Positions 16,438 through 26,870 of a stretch of 64,000 nucleotides of DNA are shown here, piece after piece. The position numbers and the translations under genes are program-made. The notes under the pieces are model-generated. The model made no database searches. It saw only the letters and a program-made list of their open reading frames with translations, and was not told the origin of the DNA. Every line of letters starts with the position of its first letter. Position 1 is the stretch's first letter. The DNA comes from Pectobacterium araliae (GTDB taxonomy: Bacteria > Pseudomonadota > Gammaproteobacteria > Enterobacterales > Enterobacteriaceae), in assembly GCF_037076465.1 (NCBI RefSeq), contig NZ_AP028908.1, forward strand, positions 3,410,001-3,474,000. The letters are read 5' to 3'.

Positions 16438-17541
16438 TTAATTGATAATCATATCGTCACGGTGAATAGCGACCGGACCGTATTCGTAACCAAGAATATC
16501 GGCAATCTGTTGAGAGTGGTGTCCAGCAATCATACGCAGCGCATCGCTGTTATAGCGCGTCACAGCATGCGCCACATCGCGCCCTGCCAGACTACGCACG
16601 CGGATCACTTCACCACGAGAGAAGTTCCCTTCCACCGTGCGGATACCTTTAGGCAGCAGCGAACTGCCGCGTTCAAGGATCGCCGAGAGTGCGCCGTCGT
16701 CGACGGTAATTTCTCCCGCTGGGGGCGCACCAAAAATCCAATGTTTACGACTTTCCAGCGGCGCATCAAGTGCATGAAAACGCGTTCCAACCGAGATATT
16801 GGCAATCACATCGCCGATCACGCCCGGCTTGCTGCCTGCGGCAATCACCACATCGATACCAGCGCGACAGGCCACATCAGCAGCCTGCAATTTGGTCGAC
16901 ATCCCGCCCGTTCCGAGGCCAGACACGCTGTCACCTGCGATGCTGCGCAGTGCATCGTTGATGCCGGCCACTTCACGGATCAGCTCAGCATCAGGATTAT
17001 TACGCGGATCGGCGGTAAACAGCCCAGCCTGATCGGTCAGCAGCAGCAGCTTATCCGCATCGGCCAGAATCGCCGCTAGCGCAGACAGGTTGTCGTTGTC
17101 ACCGACCTTGATCTCAGCGGTCGCAACCGCGTCGTTTTCATTAATCACTGGAACAATGTTGTTATCCAGCAGCGCCCGCATGGTATCGCGCGCATTGAGA
17201 AAACGTTCACGATCTTCCATATCCGCACGCGTCAGCAGCATCTGCCCGACGTGGATACCATAGATGGAGAACAGCTGTTCCCACAGTTGAATCAGGCGGC
17301 TTTGACCCACGGCGGCCAGCAGTTGTTTGGTCGCAATGGTGGCCGGGAGTTCAGGGTAACCCAAGTGTTCGCGTCCGGCGGCAATCGCCCCCGAAGTAAC
17401 AATAACAATTCGGTGCCCTGCCGCATGTTGCTGCGCACACTGGCGCACCAGTTCAACGATATGGGCACGATTAAGACGACGCGAACCGCCGGTTAGCACG
17501 CTGGTGCCCAGTTTCACAACCAAAGTCTGGCTGCCGCTCAT
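16438..17541 (-). CDS. proB: glutamate 5-kinase
   Basis: First and feedback-controlled step of proline synthesis: ATP-dependent phosphorylation of glutamate. The start at 17541 gives [19 protein letters not shown], matching the E. coli start, rather than a longer frame beginning at 17565; it yields the usual 367 residues. The amino-acid kinase domain is followed by a C-terminal PUA domain (about residues 275-367, including [19 protein letters not shown]). The shared [11 protein letters not shown] motif binds substrate. proB leads the proBA operon. Confidence 0.97.
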   Translation of the reverse strand: MSGSQTLVVKLGTSVLTGGSRRLNRAHIVELVRQCAQQHAAGHRIVIVTSGAIAAGREHLGYPELPATIATKQLLAAVGQSRLIQLWEQLFSIYGIHVGQMLLTRADMEDRERFLNARDTMRALLDNNIVPVINENDAVATAEIKVGDNDNLSALAAILADADKLLLLTDQAGLFTADPRNNPDAELIREVAGINDALRSIAGDSVSGLGTGGMSTKLQAADVACRAGIDVVIAAGSKPGVIGDVIANISVGTRFHALDAPLESRKHWIFGAPPAGEITVDDGALSAILERGSSLLPKGIRTVEGNFSRGEVIRVRSLAGRDVAHAVTRYNSDALRMIAGHHSQQIADILGYEYGPVAIHRDDMIIN

Positions 17542-17664
17542 AATTTCTCTGCCGTTAGATGTCAAAAAATAAGAATAAGGAAAACGTTGTAGCAGGACAG
17601 ACGCGTTATGCCAACAGGCACAACGCGAAAACCTGTGAATAAATCGGGGAGCGTCAAGGAAGCA

Positions 17665-18039
17665 TCACGGTCGTACGGCAAGTGTACAGGCGGGTTCCAG
17701 CGAGTGCAGCAGTTTCTCCAGTCGGACATGAAAAGCCTGTTTGGCATTTTCCACCTGTTCCATCACGGCTTTGTCCTTGATTTTCTCTTCACGCCAGTTG
17801 CCCTGTTTATCAAACAGACCGTAGTGATATTTATAGGCAAAAGCTTTACCGGTATCTTCCAGGTTCAGCCACCAGCCCCAGAACTCACGCGCTTCCGGCG
17901 CAGGTTTGACGTTGACGCAGACCGCCAGACAATCAAAGAAGAACGCGCTATCCTCGCACTGCGCTTCACGTATATAAGGCCCCAGCGCTGTAAAATTTTT
18001 CATGAGTCGGCTTTTGGAGTGTCCACTCGGTAACATCAT
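17665..18039 (-). CDS. crl: sigma factor-binding protein Crl
   Basis: Crl binds sigma-S and helps it assemble with core RNA polymerase, raising expression of stationary-phase and biofilm genes. The core is unmistakable: [34 protein letters not shown] and [11 protein letters not shown]. Start ATG 18039 follows AAGGAG seven bases upstream; the frame could extend upstream but without family similarity. At 124 residues it is slightly shorter at the C-terminus than the 133-residue E. coli protein. Confidence 0.95.
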   Translation of the reverse strand: MMLPSGHSKSRLMKNFTALGPYIREAQCEDSAFFFDCLAVCVNVKPAPEAREFWGWWLNLEDTGKAFAYKYHYGLFDKQGNWREEKIKDKAVMEQVENAKQAFHVRLEKLLHSLEPACTLAVRP

Positions 18040-18138
18040 CTGCGATCTCCTTTGGTTGAGCTTTCTTTTTAGCAGAGAATGGCAATTTATCAACCACCTG
18101 AGATCAGGTTACCGTTCAGTGTCAGGCTTTTTATACCC

Positions 18139-18258
<120 letters not shown>

Positions 18259-18268
18259 TGCGCCATAC

Positions 18269-19519
18269 TCAACACACTTTATCCTGCAACCATCTGCTGA
18301 TTTGCTGTAGTGCGCGGTCGAAGTTCTGGTACACCGGAGAAAAATTAACTGGCAGCAATTTCCCTTGTGCGGATGAGTTCACAATCAGGCTGGCTTCTTC
18401 TTTCGGGCATAGCAGATCGTTATCCCAGTAGCCTGCCAGCATCGGCGTCGGGCAACGGCGTCCTAGCAACCCCTGTGTTTTTAGCGAATAGCGTCCCAGC
18501 TCGGTTTTCAGCGACGCATCCGTCGAGAACGGCATGCCCAACCGACTTGCCAGCACATCCATAAACATATCCGGCGCCTGCTGCTGGCGATTCGGATCGT
18601 TTAACAGATGGTGGACTACCGGGCCGAGACAGGCCACACCACGCAAGCGCTGCGATTCCAGATACGCCAGTCGAACGGCAATATTGGCACCAAAGCGGAA
18701 GCCAAATGCAGCAACACGGGTGTGATCGACCCACGGGACATCCGGCAAAGCACGCAAGACCTGCTGGTGCAGGAAACTGGAATCCTGAGTCAACTTCCAG
18801 CGGGACGAAAATCCGACAGACGGGACATCAACCGTCAACATCGCCATGCCCGCTGGCGCAAAATAATCCTGAAACAGACGATGATAATCACTCTGCAACA
18901 TTTCCAGACTGCCGCACATCAGGACGGTGGGGAAAGGCGCCTTTCCTTGCGATGGCATATGCAAAAAGCCAGTTAGCGTACCGCCACCCGCAATCGGGAA
19001 TGTCAGTTCCCTGAGTTCATAAGGCAGGTATTTTGCCGCTTCTTCATAAGCGCGATTTGCCAGCATTTGCGCCTGTTCCGCCAGCTCATCGCCTTTAATA
19101 TGCGGATAGGCGGCAATGCTGTAGAGATTGGCGGCATTCAACCAAAACTGTCCGGTTTGTGCGTCATCTTCACTTTCCGTGGCTCGCTGCTGCCAGTCTG
19201 CGCCCTGCTTCGCCCATTCATAAATCCAGTTACCGCCTCGGTAGCCGATCACCGTATCAAGCAGTTGCTCGTTGCTTCTATCGGCCTTACTGGCAGCAAT
19301 ACGCGACAGCACGTCTTCGATTTCCCACGGATCGACACCACGCCAAATCCACATCAGCCGGTTAATCATCCGATACCAACTGCGGGTCTTCTCCCCTTCC
19401 AGCGTAGAATGCAGCCCCTGTACGTCCTGACTATTCCGCGTGCGTCTGACCAACGTCGAGGTTTCTGGATGTTTAAAGGATGGTTTGAATAGCGTTTCAG
19501 ACAGGTTAGCTTGCGCCAC
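18269..19519 (-). CDS. frsA: esterase FrsA
   Basis: A 416-residue alpha/beta-hydrolase-family protein known in E. coli (YafA) as a fermentation/respiration switch protein that binds IIAGlc; it also has esterase activity. Visible features: an N-terminal helical region (residues 1-180) and a C-terminal hydrolase fold with [21 protein letters not shown] and a G-F-R-F-G nucleophile-elbow position, where the usual Ser is replaced, as in the family. Start ATG 19519 gives the E. coli-like [13 protein letters not shown] opening. Downstream lies the repeat element, then crl. Confidence 0.95.
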   Translation of the reverse strand: MAQANLSETLFKPSFKHPETSTLVRRTRNSQDVQGLHSTLEGEKTRSWYRMINRLMWIWRGVDPWEIEDVLSRIAASKADRSNEQLLDTVIGYRGGNWIYEWAKQGADWQQRATESEDDAQTGQFWLNAANLYSIAAYPHIKGDELAEQAQMLANRAYEEAAKYLPYELRELTFPIAGGGTLTGFLHMPSQGKAPFPTVLMCGSLEMLQSDYHRLFQDYFAPAGMAMLTVDVPSVGFSSRWKLTQDSSFLHQQVLRALPDVPWVDHTRVAAFGFRFGANIAVRLAYLESQRLRGVACLGPVVHHLLNDPNRQQQAPDMFMDVLASRLGMPFSTDASLKTELGRYSLKTQGLLGRRCPTPMLAGYWDNDLLCPKEEASLIVNSSAQGKLLPVNFSPVYQNFDRALQQISRWLQDKVC

Positions 19520-19720
19520 AGCAGCCTCCGTTAATGTAAACCGCTGTTAGCGGACATCAGACGACGTCTTCGTCACCCGCTAAAGTGTAACGAACTCAGG
19601 CTAGGGAAGACAAATGCCAACGGCAGAAACACACGATCGGATCAAATCCTGTGGCAGAAATGCTGACCGTTCAGAAACAACAGCCGTCGGAAATTACCAT
19701 CGTCAGAAACATCAATCGTC

Positions 19721-19756
19721 AAAAACATCAATGCCCGGCTAAACCGGGCATTGATG
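19721..19756 (-). terminator. rho-independent terminator of gpt
   Basis: Read on the minus strand, stem CATCAATGCCCGG / CCGGGCATTGATG with a short tta loop is followed by TTTTT. It lies 24 bases beyond the gpt stop. Upstream, cgtcagaaacatcaat is partly repeated in tandem. Confidence 0.85.
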
Positions 19757-19779
19757 GAAACGAATATTCGCTCAGGCGA

Positions 19780-20238
19780 TTAGCGGCCAGACAAAGGCGG
19801 AACAAACACCACGCCCATATCCCACGGCTGTTCAATCCAGGTATCCTGCGGGATATCAATCACGTAGTCATCGACCAGCGGTTGACCAGCAGGTTTGGCG
19901 AAAATAGTCACAAAGTGCGCCTTCGGGTACATATCACGAATCGCCTTTGCCGTACCGCCAGTATCAACCAGATCGTCAACCACGATGAATCCTTCACCAT
20001 CTCCCTCGGCACGCTTGATGACTTTCATTTCGCGTTGGTTGTCATGGTCATAGCTGGAGATGCAAACGGTATCAACGTGACGAATGCCCAGTTCACGCGC
20101 CAGCAGTGCGCCAGGAACCAGACCACCGCGACTGACGGCAATGATGCCTTTCCATTGATCGGCAGGCAGTAAACGCTGTGCCAGTTTGCGGGCATGAATT
20201 TGCAACATATCCCAGGTTACGACGTACTTTTCGCTCAT
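19780..20238 (-). CDS. gpt: xanthine-guanine phosphoribosyltransferase
   Basis: Purine salvage: converts guanine, xanthine and, less well, hypoxanthine with PRPP to the nucleoside monophosphates. The 152-residue length and the PRPP loop [17 protein letters not shown] match E. coli Gpt; [16 protein letters not shown] forms the other conserved region. ATG 20238 opens [17 protein letters not shown]. The gene is divergent from pepD across 333 bases, the arrangement also seen in E. coli. Confidence 0.97.
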   Translation of the reverse strand: MSEKYVVTWDMLQIHARKLAQRLLPADQWKGIIAVSRGGLVPGALLARELGIRHVDTVCISSYDHDNQREMKVIKRAEGDGEGFIVVDDLVDTGGTAKAIRDMYPKAHFVTIFAKPAGQPLVDDYVIDIPQDTWIEQPWDMGVVFVPPLSGR

Positions 20239-20571
20239 AAAATATATCCCAGCCGAATAAAAACCGGCTTAAGTTGAGTCTGAGGGGGGGGAAAAAGGTT
20301 GCGCGAGATTATAGATAGCCAACAACATAAAAACCAGTTTTTCTCAACGAGAGAACCGAGTTTTTCCTGATAACCTGCGCCCTGCCAAGCCTGCGGATTC
20401 ATATTACAGCGGGAAAAATAAGCGAGGATGACGGCAATTTCCCCTGCTTTGATGGAAAATGATATTCTGTTGCGACATGCCATGTGACGTGGCTAACCGC
20501 GATTAACTTTTAACCTGTCGCCCCTGCACGCCAGAATGCGAAAACAGGGCGCTAAAAAGGAGACTGAAATA
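20239..20571. promoter_or_regulatory. gpt/pepD divergent promoter region
   Basis: A 333-base gap between divergent gpt and pepD that should carry both promoters. It includes an eight-base G run at 20283-20290. No open frame with family features is present and I cannot place the -35 and -10 boxes with confidence. Confidence 0.5.
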
Positions 20572-22032
20572 GTGTCTGAATTGTCTCAACTTTCCCCCCA
20601 GCCTCTGTGGGATATTTTCGCTAAAATCTGTTCTATCCCGCATCCTTCTTATCATGAAGAGGCGCTGGCCGCACACATTCTGGAATGGGCTAAAGAGAAA
20701 GGCATCAATGCCGAGCGCGATCAAGTCGGCAATATTCTGCTGCGCAAAGCGGCAACGGCAGGTATGGAAAATCGCAAACCTGTTGTATTGCAGGCGCATC
20801 TGGATATGGTGCCGCAGAAAAACAACGACACCGTACACGATTTCACCACCGATCCGATCCAACCTTACGTTGACGGTGAGTGGCTGAAAGCACGCGGCAC
20901 CACGCTGGGCGCGGATAACGGTATTGGTATGGCTTCTGCACTGGCGGTGCTGGCCGATCCCAACGTCGAGCACGGTCCGCTGGAAGTGCTGCTGACCATG
21001 ACGGAAGAAGCCGGTATGGATGGTGCGTTTGGCCTGCAACCTAACTGGCTTCAGGGCGAAATCCTGATCAACACCGATTCGGAAGAAGAAGGCGAAATCT
21101 ACATGGGTTGCGCCGGTGGTATTGATTTTATTACCCGTCTGCCGCTGGTGCGCGAAGTACCACCAGCCGATTACCACACGCTGAAGTTGACGATTAAAGG
21201 ACTGAAAGGCGGCCATTCCGGCTGCGACATCCATCTGGGGCTAGGCAACGCCAACAAACTACTGGCACGCTTCTTGTTCGAACAGGCGAAAGCGCTGGAT
21301 ATTCGCATTCTCGATCTGAACGGTGGGACGCTGCGTAACGCGATTCCGCGTGAAGCCTTCGCCACGCTGTCACTGCCTGCCGCTAACGTCGAGCAGTTGA
21401 AAGCGCTGAGCCAGGACTATCTGGCTGTGCTGAAAAATGAACTGTCCGCCGTTGAGAAAAACGTGACCGTACTGGTGGAAGCCAGCGACAGCAACAAGCA
21501 CCCGCTGACGCAGGACAGCCGCGATCGCCTGCTGGCACTGCTCAACGCCACGCCGAACGGCGTGATCCGCATGAGCGACGAAGTCAAAGGTGTGGTAGAA
21601 ACGTCACTGAACCTCGGCGTTGTCACCATGGAAGACGACCATGCAGAAATTATCTGCCTGATTCGTTCACTGATCGACAGCGGTAAAGACGCGGTAGTTG
21701 GTACGCTGACGGCGCTGGGTCAGTTGGCTGACGCGAAAACATCACCGAAAGGTGGCTACCCTGGCTGGCAGCCGGATGCCCACTCGCCGGTCATGGCGCT
21801 GGTGCGTGAAACGTATCAGAAGCTGTTCAACAAAACGCCGAACATCATGGTGATCCACGCAGGGCTGGAATGTGGTCTGTTCAAAAAACCGTATCCAGAC
21901 ATGGATATGGTTTCCATTGGGCCGACCATCACCGGGCCACACTCCCCGGATGAGCAAGTGCATATCGGCAGCGTCGATCTGTACTGGAAATTGCTGACAG
22001 CACTGCTGAAAGCGATTCCGCCACGCGCTTAA
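20572..22032 (+). CDS. pepD: beta-alanyl/aminoacyl-histidine dipeptidase
   Basis: Cytoplasmic zinc dipeptidase (M20C type) that hydrolyses X-His dipeptides such as carnosine. The GTG start at 20572 is supported by AAGGAG nine bases upstream and by alignment with E. coli SELSQLSPQPLWDIF; an ATG 12 codons earlier lacks similarity. Metal-binding motifs seen: LQAHLDMVPQ, TLGADNGIGMA, MTEEAGMDG, NTDSEEEGEI and the C-terminal HAGLECGLF. Length is 486 residues, essentially E. coli size. A strong terminator follows. Confidence 0.97.
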   Translation: MSELSQLSPQPLWDIFAKICSIPHPSYHEEALAAHILEWAKEKGINAERDQVGNILLRKAATAGMENRKPVVLQAHLDMVPQKNNDTVHDFTTDPIQPYVDGEWLKARGTTLGADNGIGMASALAVLADPNVEHGPLEVLLTMTEEAGMDGAFGLQPNWLQGEILINTDSEEEGEIYMGCAGGIDFITRLPLVREVPPADYHTLKLTIKGLKGGHSGCDIHLGLGNANKLLARFLFEQAKALDIRILDLNGGTLRNAIPREAFATLSLPAANVEQLKALSQDYLAVLKNELSAVEKNVTVLVEASDSNKHPLTQDSRDRLLALLNATPNGVIRMSDEVKGVVETSLNLGVVTMEDDHAEIICLIRSLIDSGKDAVVGTLTALGQLADAKTSPKGGYPGWQPDAHSPVMALVRETYQKLFNKTPNIMVIHAGLECGLFKKPYPDMDMVSIGPTITGPHSPDEQVHIGSVDLYWKLLTALLKAIPPRA

Positions 22033-22067
22033 TCGCTCACGAATAAAACGCACGCGAGCAAAACACA

Positions 22068-22095
22068 GGGCGACAGAGAGATGTCGCCCTTTTTT
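22068..22095 (+). terminator. rho-independent terminator of pepD
   Basis: GGGCGACA-gagaga-TGTCGCCC followed by TTTTTT, 35 bases after the pepD stop. It lies between convergent pepD and dinB. Confidence 0.9.
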
Positions 22096-22113
22096 ATCCT
22101 CAACGAAATATCC

Positions 22114-23172
22114 TTATCCCCAATCGAATACCAGCTGTCGCTCAATTTGCGGGTCGAGCAGCGTCACATGTAGCCCAACCAACCGGACGCCCCTGGATTT
22201 ACGCCGCTCGTGCCAGGTTTGCTGCGCAATTTTCAACAGATCCTGTTTATTCAACATCGGCCACACATGTTCCTGCGTGGTTTGCTGAAAATCATCAAAC
22301 TTGAGTTTGACGCCCTGACGCGCAATATGCAGGTCGGGCTTCACCCGTTTCAGGCGGACTTCCAGCTCCTCATAAAGCTGTTCGATCAGGTTTTCACACT
22401 GTTCCCAGTCGTGGATATCCTGTGCTAGCGTCTTCTCCACACCGACCGACTTCCTCAGCCGATCGGGTGAAATCCGTCGTTCATCAATCCCCTGACAGCG
22501 TTCCCACAGCACACGACCAAACTTACCGAATTCTTTAAGCAGGTCTGCCAGCGCATACTCCCGAACATCGGCACAGGTATGCAGGCCACGTTCTTCCAGC
22601 CGCTTCGCCGTCACCTTCCCAACGCCGGGTATCTTCTCTAGCGGTAGCGTCAGCAGGAAATCATCCACCTGCTCCGGTGTAATCACATATTGTCCATTCG
22701 GCTTATTTAACTCAGACGCGATCTTCGCCAGAAACTTGATCGGTGCAATGCCCGCCGAAGCGGTGAGATTCAGTTCATTCGCAATCGTTCGACGGATTTC
22801 TTCAGCAATACGTGTTGCCGAACCGTTGCAGTGCGGGCTATCGGTAACATCCAGATAGGCTTCATCCAGAGAGAGGGGTTCGATCAGCGACGTATAGCGG
22901 GAGAAGATCTCGCGGATTTGGCGCGAGGTGGATTTATACACCTCCATGCGACCTGGCAGCAACGTGAGGTGTGGACACAGACGCAAGGCGGTTGCCGTTG
23001 CCATCGCGCTGCGGACGCCGTAGCGTCGGGCAGGATAGTTAGCGGTGCTGATGACGCCACGACGATCGGCGCTCCCACCAATCGCCAAAGGAATATCGCG
23101 CAGGCGCGGGTTATCACGCATCTCAATTGCTGCGTAGAAGCAGTCCATATCAACATGAATGATTTTGCGCAT
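22114..23172 (-). CDS. dinB: DNA polymerase IV
   Basis: Error-prone Y-family polymerase used for translesion synthesis in the SOS response. The 352-residue product begins [17 protein letters not shown]; catalytic acidic residues lie in HVDMDCFYA and in [11 protein letters not shown]. The helix-hairpin-helix region ([16 protein letters not shown]) and the little-finger domain follow. Start ATG 23172 has GGAGGG six bases upstream; longer frames are ignored. The C-terminus ends LVFDWG, and a beta-clamp motif is likely near RQLVFDW. A LexA box lies 19 bases upstream. Confidence 0.97.
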   Translation of the reverse strand: MRKIIHVDMDCFYAAIEMRDNPRLRDIPLAIGGSADRRGVISTANYPARRYGVRSAMATATALRLCPHLTLLPGRMEVYKSTSRQIREIFSRYTSLIEPLSLDEAYLDVTDSPHCNGSATRIAEEIRRTIANELNLTASAGIAPIKFLAKIASELNKPNGQYVITPEQVDDFLLTLPLEKIPGVGKVTAKRLEERGLHTCADVREYALADLLKEFGKFGRVLWERCQGIDERRISPDRLRKSVGVEKTLAQDIHDWEQCENLIEQLYEELEVRLKRVKPDLHIARQGVKLKFDDFQQTTQEHVWPMLNKQDLLKIAQQTWHERRKSRGVRLVGLHVTLLDPQIERQLVFDWG

Positions 23173-23190
23173 ACTAGCCCTCCGACAACA

Positions 23191-23206
23191 CTGTATAAAT
23201 ATACAG
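23191..23206 (-). promoter_or_regulatory. LexA (SOS) box of dinB
   Basis: CTGTATAAATATACAG matches the CTGT-N8-ACAG consensus exactly. It lies 19 bases before the dinB start, where it can block the promoter until DNA damage. Confidence 0.92.
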
Positions 23207-23247
23207 ATCAAAGTCAGTATAGACAAGCTGCGCGATGCCTGCGGCGT

Positions 23248-24048
23248 TTACTGCACGATGAGCATAACCAGCTTAAATTCGCCCTGCATGGCAGGATGGA
23301 AAGTCTGTTGATGATAGGCTACATCACCACGCAAAGGATGGTGGAAACGTCGCTCGCCGCCTTCACGCGCGGTTACCGCCTGCTGCGACCACCAGAGATT
23401 GAACTCACGGCTTTCTTCACACAGCGACATCACGATGTGCCGAACGGATTCAGTAGGCGCGTAATGGCTGGATTCCGCGCGGAACTCCGCCACTACCCGC
23501 TTCGCTCGTTCCGGCCAATTGACCACCAGCGATCGTGCAAGCGGATTCAGAAACATGAAACGCAGCAGGTTTGGTTCGGGATCGTGTCCCAGCCACCCGG
23601 CAAACAACTGTTCCGACGGCGCATTCCACGCCAGCATATTCCAGCTACCATCCAGAAGATACGCAGGACAAGTAATGTGATGCAGGCTGGCGGCAACCTG
23701 CGCATCCGGCGATATTGCCCTATTCTGCTTCTGAGGATCCTTCACGCCAGCAAGGCTAAAAAGATAATCGTGCTCGGCGGGTTCCAGTTTTAACGCCTGC
23801 GACACGCGGAGCAGCGCCGATGCCGAAGCGGACACATCACGCCCCTGCTCAAGCCAGGTATACCAGGTGGTGCTGATTCGGGCGATTTGCGCCAATTCTT
23901 CGCGACGTAATCCGCTGGTGCGCCGCCGCCCAGACGCTGGCAGGCCGACCATTTCCGGCGTGGTTCGCTCACGCAACGCCCGTAAGAAGGCCCCCAGTGC
24001 TTTTGGACCACTCAGAGAATTGGCAGGCATAAATGTATTTGCAGACAT
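23248..24048 (-). CDS. XRE-family regulator with MmyB-like ligand domain
   Basis: A 266-residue transcription factor: an N-terminal helix-turn-helix around RRTSGLRREELAQIARISTTWYTWLEQGR, then a C-terminal MmyB-type domain that in relatives binds small molecules such as fatty acids (contains CPAYLLDGSWNMLAWNAPS, and SLCEESREFNLWW). Start ATG 24048 has an AGGA site upstream; ATG at 24069 is an alternative. It is convergent with dinB and divergent from yafE. The target is unknown; such regulators often control a neighbouring gene, and the divergent yafE is the obvious candidate. Confidence 0.8.
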   Translation of the reverse strand: MSANTFMPANSLSGPKALGAFLRALRERTTPEMVGLPASGRRRTSGLRREELAQIARISTTWYTWLEQGRDVSASASALLRVSQALKLEPAEHDYLFSLAGVKDPQKQNRAISPDAQVAASLHHITCPAYLLDGSWNMLAWNAPSEQLFAGWLGHDPEPNLLRFMFLNPLARSLVVNWPERAKRVVAEFRAESSHYAPTESVRHIVMSLCEESREFNLWWSQQAVTAREGGERRFHHPLRGDVAYHQQTFHPAMQGEFKLVMLIVQ

Positions 24049-24276
24049 CAGTCCAGGCGTCCTTTTCATGCCATTCGTATAGGCAATTGTAGTGACAATA
24101 ACATCAGTGAAAATCGTGTTAATCAAACAGGGAGTATTTTATACCCGTATAAATGCTCATATTGTACCCGTATTTTCCCCTCATTATAGTGTGCTCAGAC
24201 CAAGGTCTTGTTTATTGGCAGGCGCGCCGCCTTTAACCCATGATGAAACGAAAGCACTTCAGATAAAGCGAGAGCA

Positions 24277-25050
24277 ATGATGGAAGAAAAGCAGAACCAT
24301 AATCGCCGCGTCGAACACCAGTTCGGCTCACAGGCGCAAAACTACCTGACCAGTGCAGTACATGCACAGGGTAAAGATTTAACCCGACTGGCGGCTTTAT
24401 TAGCGCCTTTCCCACTGGCGCGCGTGATCGACGTCGGCTGCGGTGCTGGCCATGCCAGCTTCGTCGCCGCACAGGCCGTCGCCGAAGTTGTCGCCTACGA
24501 CCTGTCCTCCCAAATGCTGGACGTGGTCAGTCAGGCCGCAGAGCAAAAAGGGCTGCATAATATCCGTGTTCAGCAAGGTGTAGCCGAGTCTTTGCCGTTC
24601 GACGATAGCAGCGCAGACATCATCATCAGCCGTTACTCTGCGCATCACTGGCATGATGTTGGGCAGGCGTTACGGGAAATGCGACGCGTCCTGAAACCGG
24701 GTGGGCGCGTCATCATGATGGATGTTGTTTCACCCGGCCACCCGCTGCTGGACAGCTATTTGCAGACGGTAGAGAAGCTGCGCGATACCTCACACGTGCG
24801 TAATTACGCACCGGGCGAATGGCTGAGTCTATTTACCGATGCTGGGTTTGTTGTGCGTCACGTCACCAGCGACAGGTTGACGCTGGAATTCAGCAGTTGG
24901 ATCGCACGTATGCGCACACCAGAACATTTCGCTATCGCCATTCGTGAACTGCAAAAAACGCTGGCGGACGAGGTGGTACAGCATTTTGAGGTGCAGGCCG
25001 ACGGTTCATTTGTCACCGACATTATGATGATAGAAGCCACCCGCGCCTGA
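24277..25050 (+). CDS. yafE: SAM-dependent methyltransferase YafE
   Basis: A 257-residue class I methyltransferase. The SAM-binding motif VIDVGCGAGHASFVAAQ is followed by YDLSSQML and ISRYSAHHWHDVGQALREMRRVLKPGG, closely matching E. coli YafE. It has about 30 extra N-terminal residues relative to the annotated E. coli protein, including NRRVEHQFGSQAQNYL, typical of the Methyltransf_11 family start. Two adjacent ATG codons (24277, 24280) are possible. Substrate unknown. It is followed by an intrinsic terminator. Confidence 0.92.
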   Translation: MMEEKQNHNRRVEHQFGSQAQNYLTSAVHAQGKDLTRLAALLAPFPLARVIDVGCGAGHASFVAAQAVAEVVAYDLSSQMLDVVSQAAEQKGLHNIRVQQGVAESLPFDDSSADIIISRYSAHHWHDVGQALREMRRVLKPGGRVIMMDVVSPGHPLLDSYLQTVEKLRDTSHVRNYAPGEWLSLFTDAGFVVRHVTSDRLTLEFSSWIARMRTPEHFAIAIRELQKTLADEVVQHFEVQADGSFVTDIMMIEATRA

Positions 25051-25086
25051 TGCGCTTTTCCCTGCCATTAACAACCTCACATTGAG

Positions 25087-25110
25087 CAGCCCACCTTCGG
25101 GCTGTTTTTT
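25087..25110 (+). terminator. rho-independent terminator of yafE
   Basis: CAGCCC-accttc-GGGCTG followed by TTTTTT, 37 bases after the yafE stop. Confidence 0.88.
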
Positions 25111-25170
25111 GTAAATGTTATTTTTTAGCGCTTTTCAACGCTTGATTAATATGAAACCAATGATAATGTA

Positions 25171-25206
25171 ATTTCGTTTTCGTCGTTACCTATACGACGA
25201 CGAAAT
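25171..25206. repeat. two-step inverted repeat upstream of dpaA
   Basis: Outer arms atttcg/cgaaat and inner arms cgtcg/cgacg enclose ttacctata. No U-tract follows. It lies 98 bases before dpaA and could be a regulatory hairpin or operator. Confidence 0.45.
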
Positions 25207-25303
25207 AGATACCAATCACGGCTGTCCCAACGCTTTCGCTAAAACACCAGTAGCGCGACGCGGATGCCGCGTGTAGCAGGCAATTTTATTATCAGGAACC
25301 ATA

Positions 25304-26038
25304 ATGCAAAAAATCGCGCTGTCGTTTGCGATGTTGTTTTTTTTGCCTTCTCTTGTTGTTACCAGCGCCGCCAGCGAGACTTCGCCACCGCTTGCGCCGA
25401 TAGCAAAAGAATTAAAACAGCAATTATTAGGCTCTCCGATCTATATTCAGATCTTTAAAGAAGAGCGAATATTCGAACTTTATGCAAAAGTCGGCAACGA
25501 ATATCGTTTATTAGAGCAATACCCCATCTGTAAATATTCGGGTGGATTAGGACCAAAACGCGTTGAGGGTGATTTAAAAAGCCCAGAAGGCTTCTATCAG
25601 GTTGACCTGCGTCAGCTTAAGCCAGACAGCCAATATTACCGCGCGATCAATATCGGTTTCCCTAACGACTATGATAAATCACAGGGATATTCTGGCCGCT
25701 ATTTAATGATCCACGGTGAGTGTGTGTCGGTCGGCTGTTATGCCATGACCAACAACTATATGGACGAGATTTATCGCTACGCCGAAACGGCGCTACGCCA
25801 CGGGCAGGCAAAAATTGATATCGCCATCTATCCGTTCCGCATGACAGAACAGAACATGCAGCGCCACCGTAATTCCACTTACGCCAGCTTCTGGAAACAG
25901 CTTCAGCCGGGGTACGCTTACTTTAATCAGCACAATCAGCCACCGGCCATCACGGTGTTTAACGGGCAATACGTCGTTAACCCACCATTGATGACCAGCC
26001 AGCCGACCTTAAAGTATGCGCTCGCCGAAACAAAATAG
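25304..26038 (+). CDS. dpaA: L,D-transpeptidase-family protein DpaA (YafK)
   Basis: Periplasmic peptidoglycan enzyme related to E. coli YafK/DpaA, which detaches Braun lipoprotein from peptidoglycan. An N-terminal signal peptide (about residues 1-22, ending SAAS) precedes the YkuD domain, with the catalytic motif MIHGECVSVGCYAM and Cys145 as nucleophile. Ladder of other conserved segments: SPIYIQIFKEERIFELY and GGLGPKRVEGDLKSPEGFY. ATG 25304 is chosen as the one giving the signal peptide. Its 3' end overlaps convergent yafJ by 30 bases. Confidence 0.93.
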   Translation: MQKIALSFAMLFFLPSLVVTSAASETSPPLAPIAKELKQQLLGSPIYIQIFKEERIFELYAKVGNEYRLLEQYPICKYSGGLGPKRVEGDLKSPEGFYQVDLRQLKPDSQYYRAINIGFPNDYDKSQGYSGRYLMIHGECVSVGCYAMTNNYMDEIYRYAETALRHGQAKIDIAIYPFRMTEQNMQRHRNSTYASFWKQLQPGYAYFNQHNQPPAITVFNGQYVVNPPLMTSQPTLKYALAETK

Positions 26039-26776
26039 AACGAATTCGCCTGGCATGATCTGATGCCAGGTTTCGTTGCCTGTTAGCGGTTGTGTCGCCA
26101 GCACGGTGACGACATCATTCGGTGTCGTCTGTTGCTGGAAATCAATCTCCACATCCTGATCCAACAGCGTCGCTTTACCAAACGGCGCGCGGCGGGTAAT
26201 CCAGTAGAGTTTAGTTGAGCAGTACCCCATCACAAAACGCCCATCCGACAGCAGCATGTTAAACACGCCTTTCTCCCGCAAGACATCCGCTTGTTTAGCG
26301 ATATAGCGGAACACCGCAGGCCAATTACCCGGCGTGCGCGGATAGCGCTCGGCCAGTTGGGACAACAGCCAGCAGAAAGCAAATTCGCTGTCCGTCTGGC
26401 CGACAGGGCGAAACATACCCGTTTGCAGGGTGTTGTAGCCTTTCAGTTGCCCGTTGTGGGCATACGTCCAGTTTCGTCCCCATAACTCGCGGGTAAAGGG
26501 GTGGGTATTTTCCAGCGCAACCGCGCCGCGATTGGCTTGCCGGATGTGTGAAACCACCGCACACGATTTGATAGGGTAATCCTGCACCAATCGCGCAATC
26601 GGCGAATTATAGCTTGGCAGCGGATCTTTGAACGTACGACAGCCGTTCCCTTCATAAAAGGTAATTCCCCAGCCATCCCGATGCGGTCCGGTTTTCCCAC
26701 CGCGCTGTATCAGCCCGGTAAAGCTAAAGCAGATATCCGTCGGCACATTCGCGCTCATCCCCAGCAATTCACACAT
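26009..26776 (-). CDS. yafJ: class II glutamine amidotransferase YafJ
   Basis: A 255-residue Ntn-type amidotransferase domain protein of unknown pathway. ATG 26776 is chosen because MCELLGMSANVPTD places the catalytic Cys2 at the N-terminus after Met removal; a 12-codon longer frame would bury it. Conserved segments include VSHIRQANRG, HPFTRELWGRNWTYAHNGQL and VGQTDSEFAFCWLL. The length is that of E. coli YafJ. It lies convergent with dpaA, overlapping by 30 bases at the 3' end, and downstream of gmhA. Confidence 0.93.
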   Translation of the reverse strand: MCELLGMSANVPTDICFSFTGLIQRGGKTGPHRDGWGITFYEGNGCRTFKDPLPSYNSPIARLVQDYPIKSCAVVSHIRQANRGAVALENTHPFTRELWGRNWTYAHNGQLKGYNTLQTGMFRPVGQTDSEFAFCWLLSQLAERYPRTPGNWPAVFRYIAKQADVLREKGVFNMLLSDGRFVMGYCSTKLYWITRRAPFGKATLLDQDVEIDFQQQTTPNDVVTVLATQPLTGNETWHQIMPGEFVLFCFGERIL

Positions 26777-26802
26777 CTGACTTCCTACCCTTCCCTTCTC
26801 AT

Positions 26803-26856
26803 CATATTTCAAGTTGCCTGTGCACTAACTGCCCAAAACTCGAACTATGTAGAGTC
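26803..26856. repeat. shortened copy of the 18139-18258 repeat
   Basis: tatttcaagttgcctgtgc...aaaactcgaactatgtag carries both ends of the repeat element at 18139-18258 but lacks its middle (about 65 bases). It lies between yafJ and gmhA. Confidence 0.6.
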
Positions 26857-26870
26857 TATTATTAAGCGGC

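Noticed and set aside
22831-23793. Long plus-strand open frame across dinB and the XRE gene
   Set aside because: Antisense to two clear genes; codon content reflects their reverse strands.
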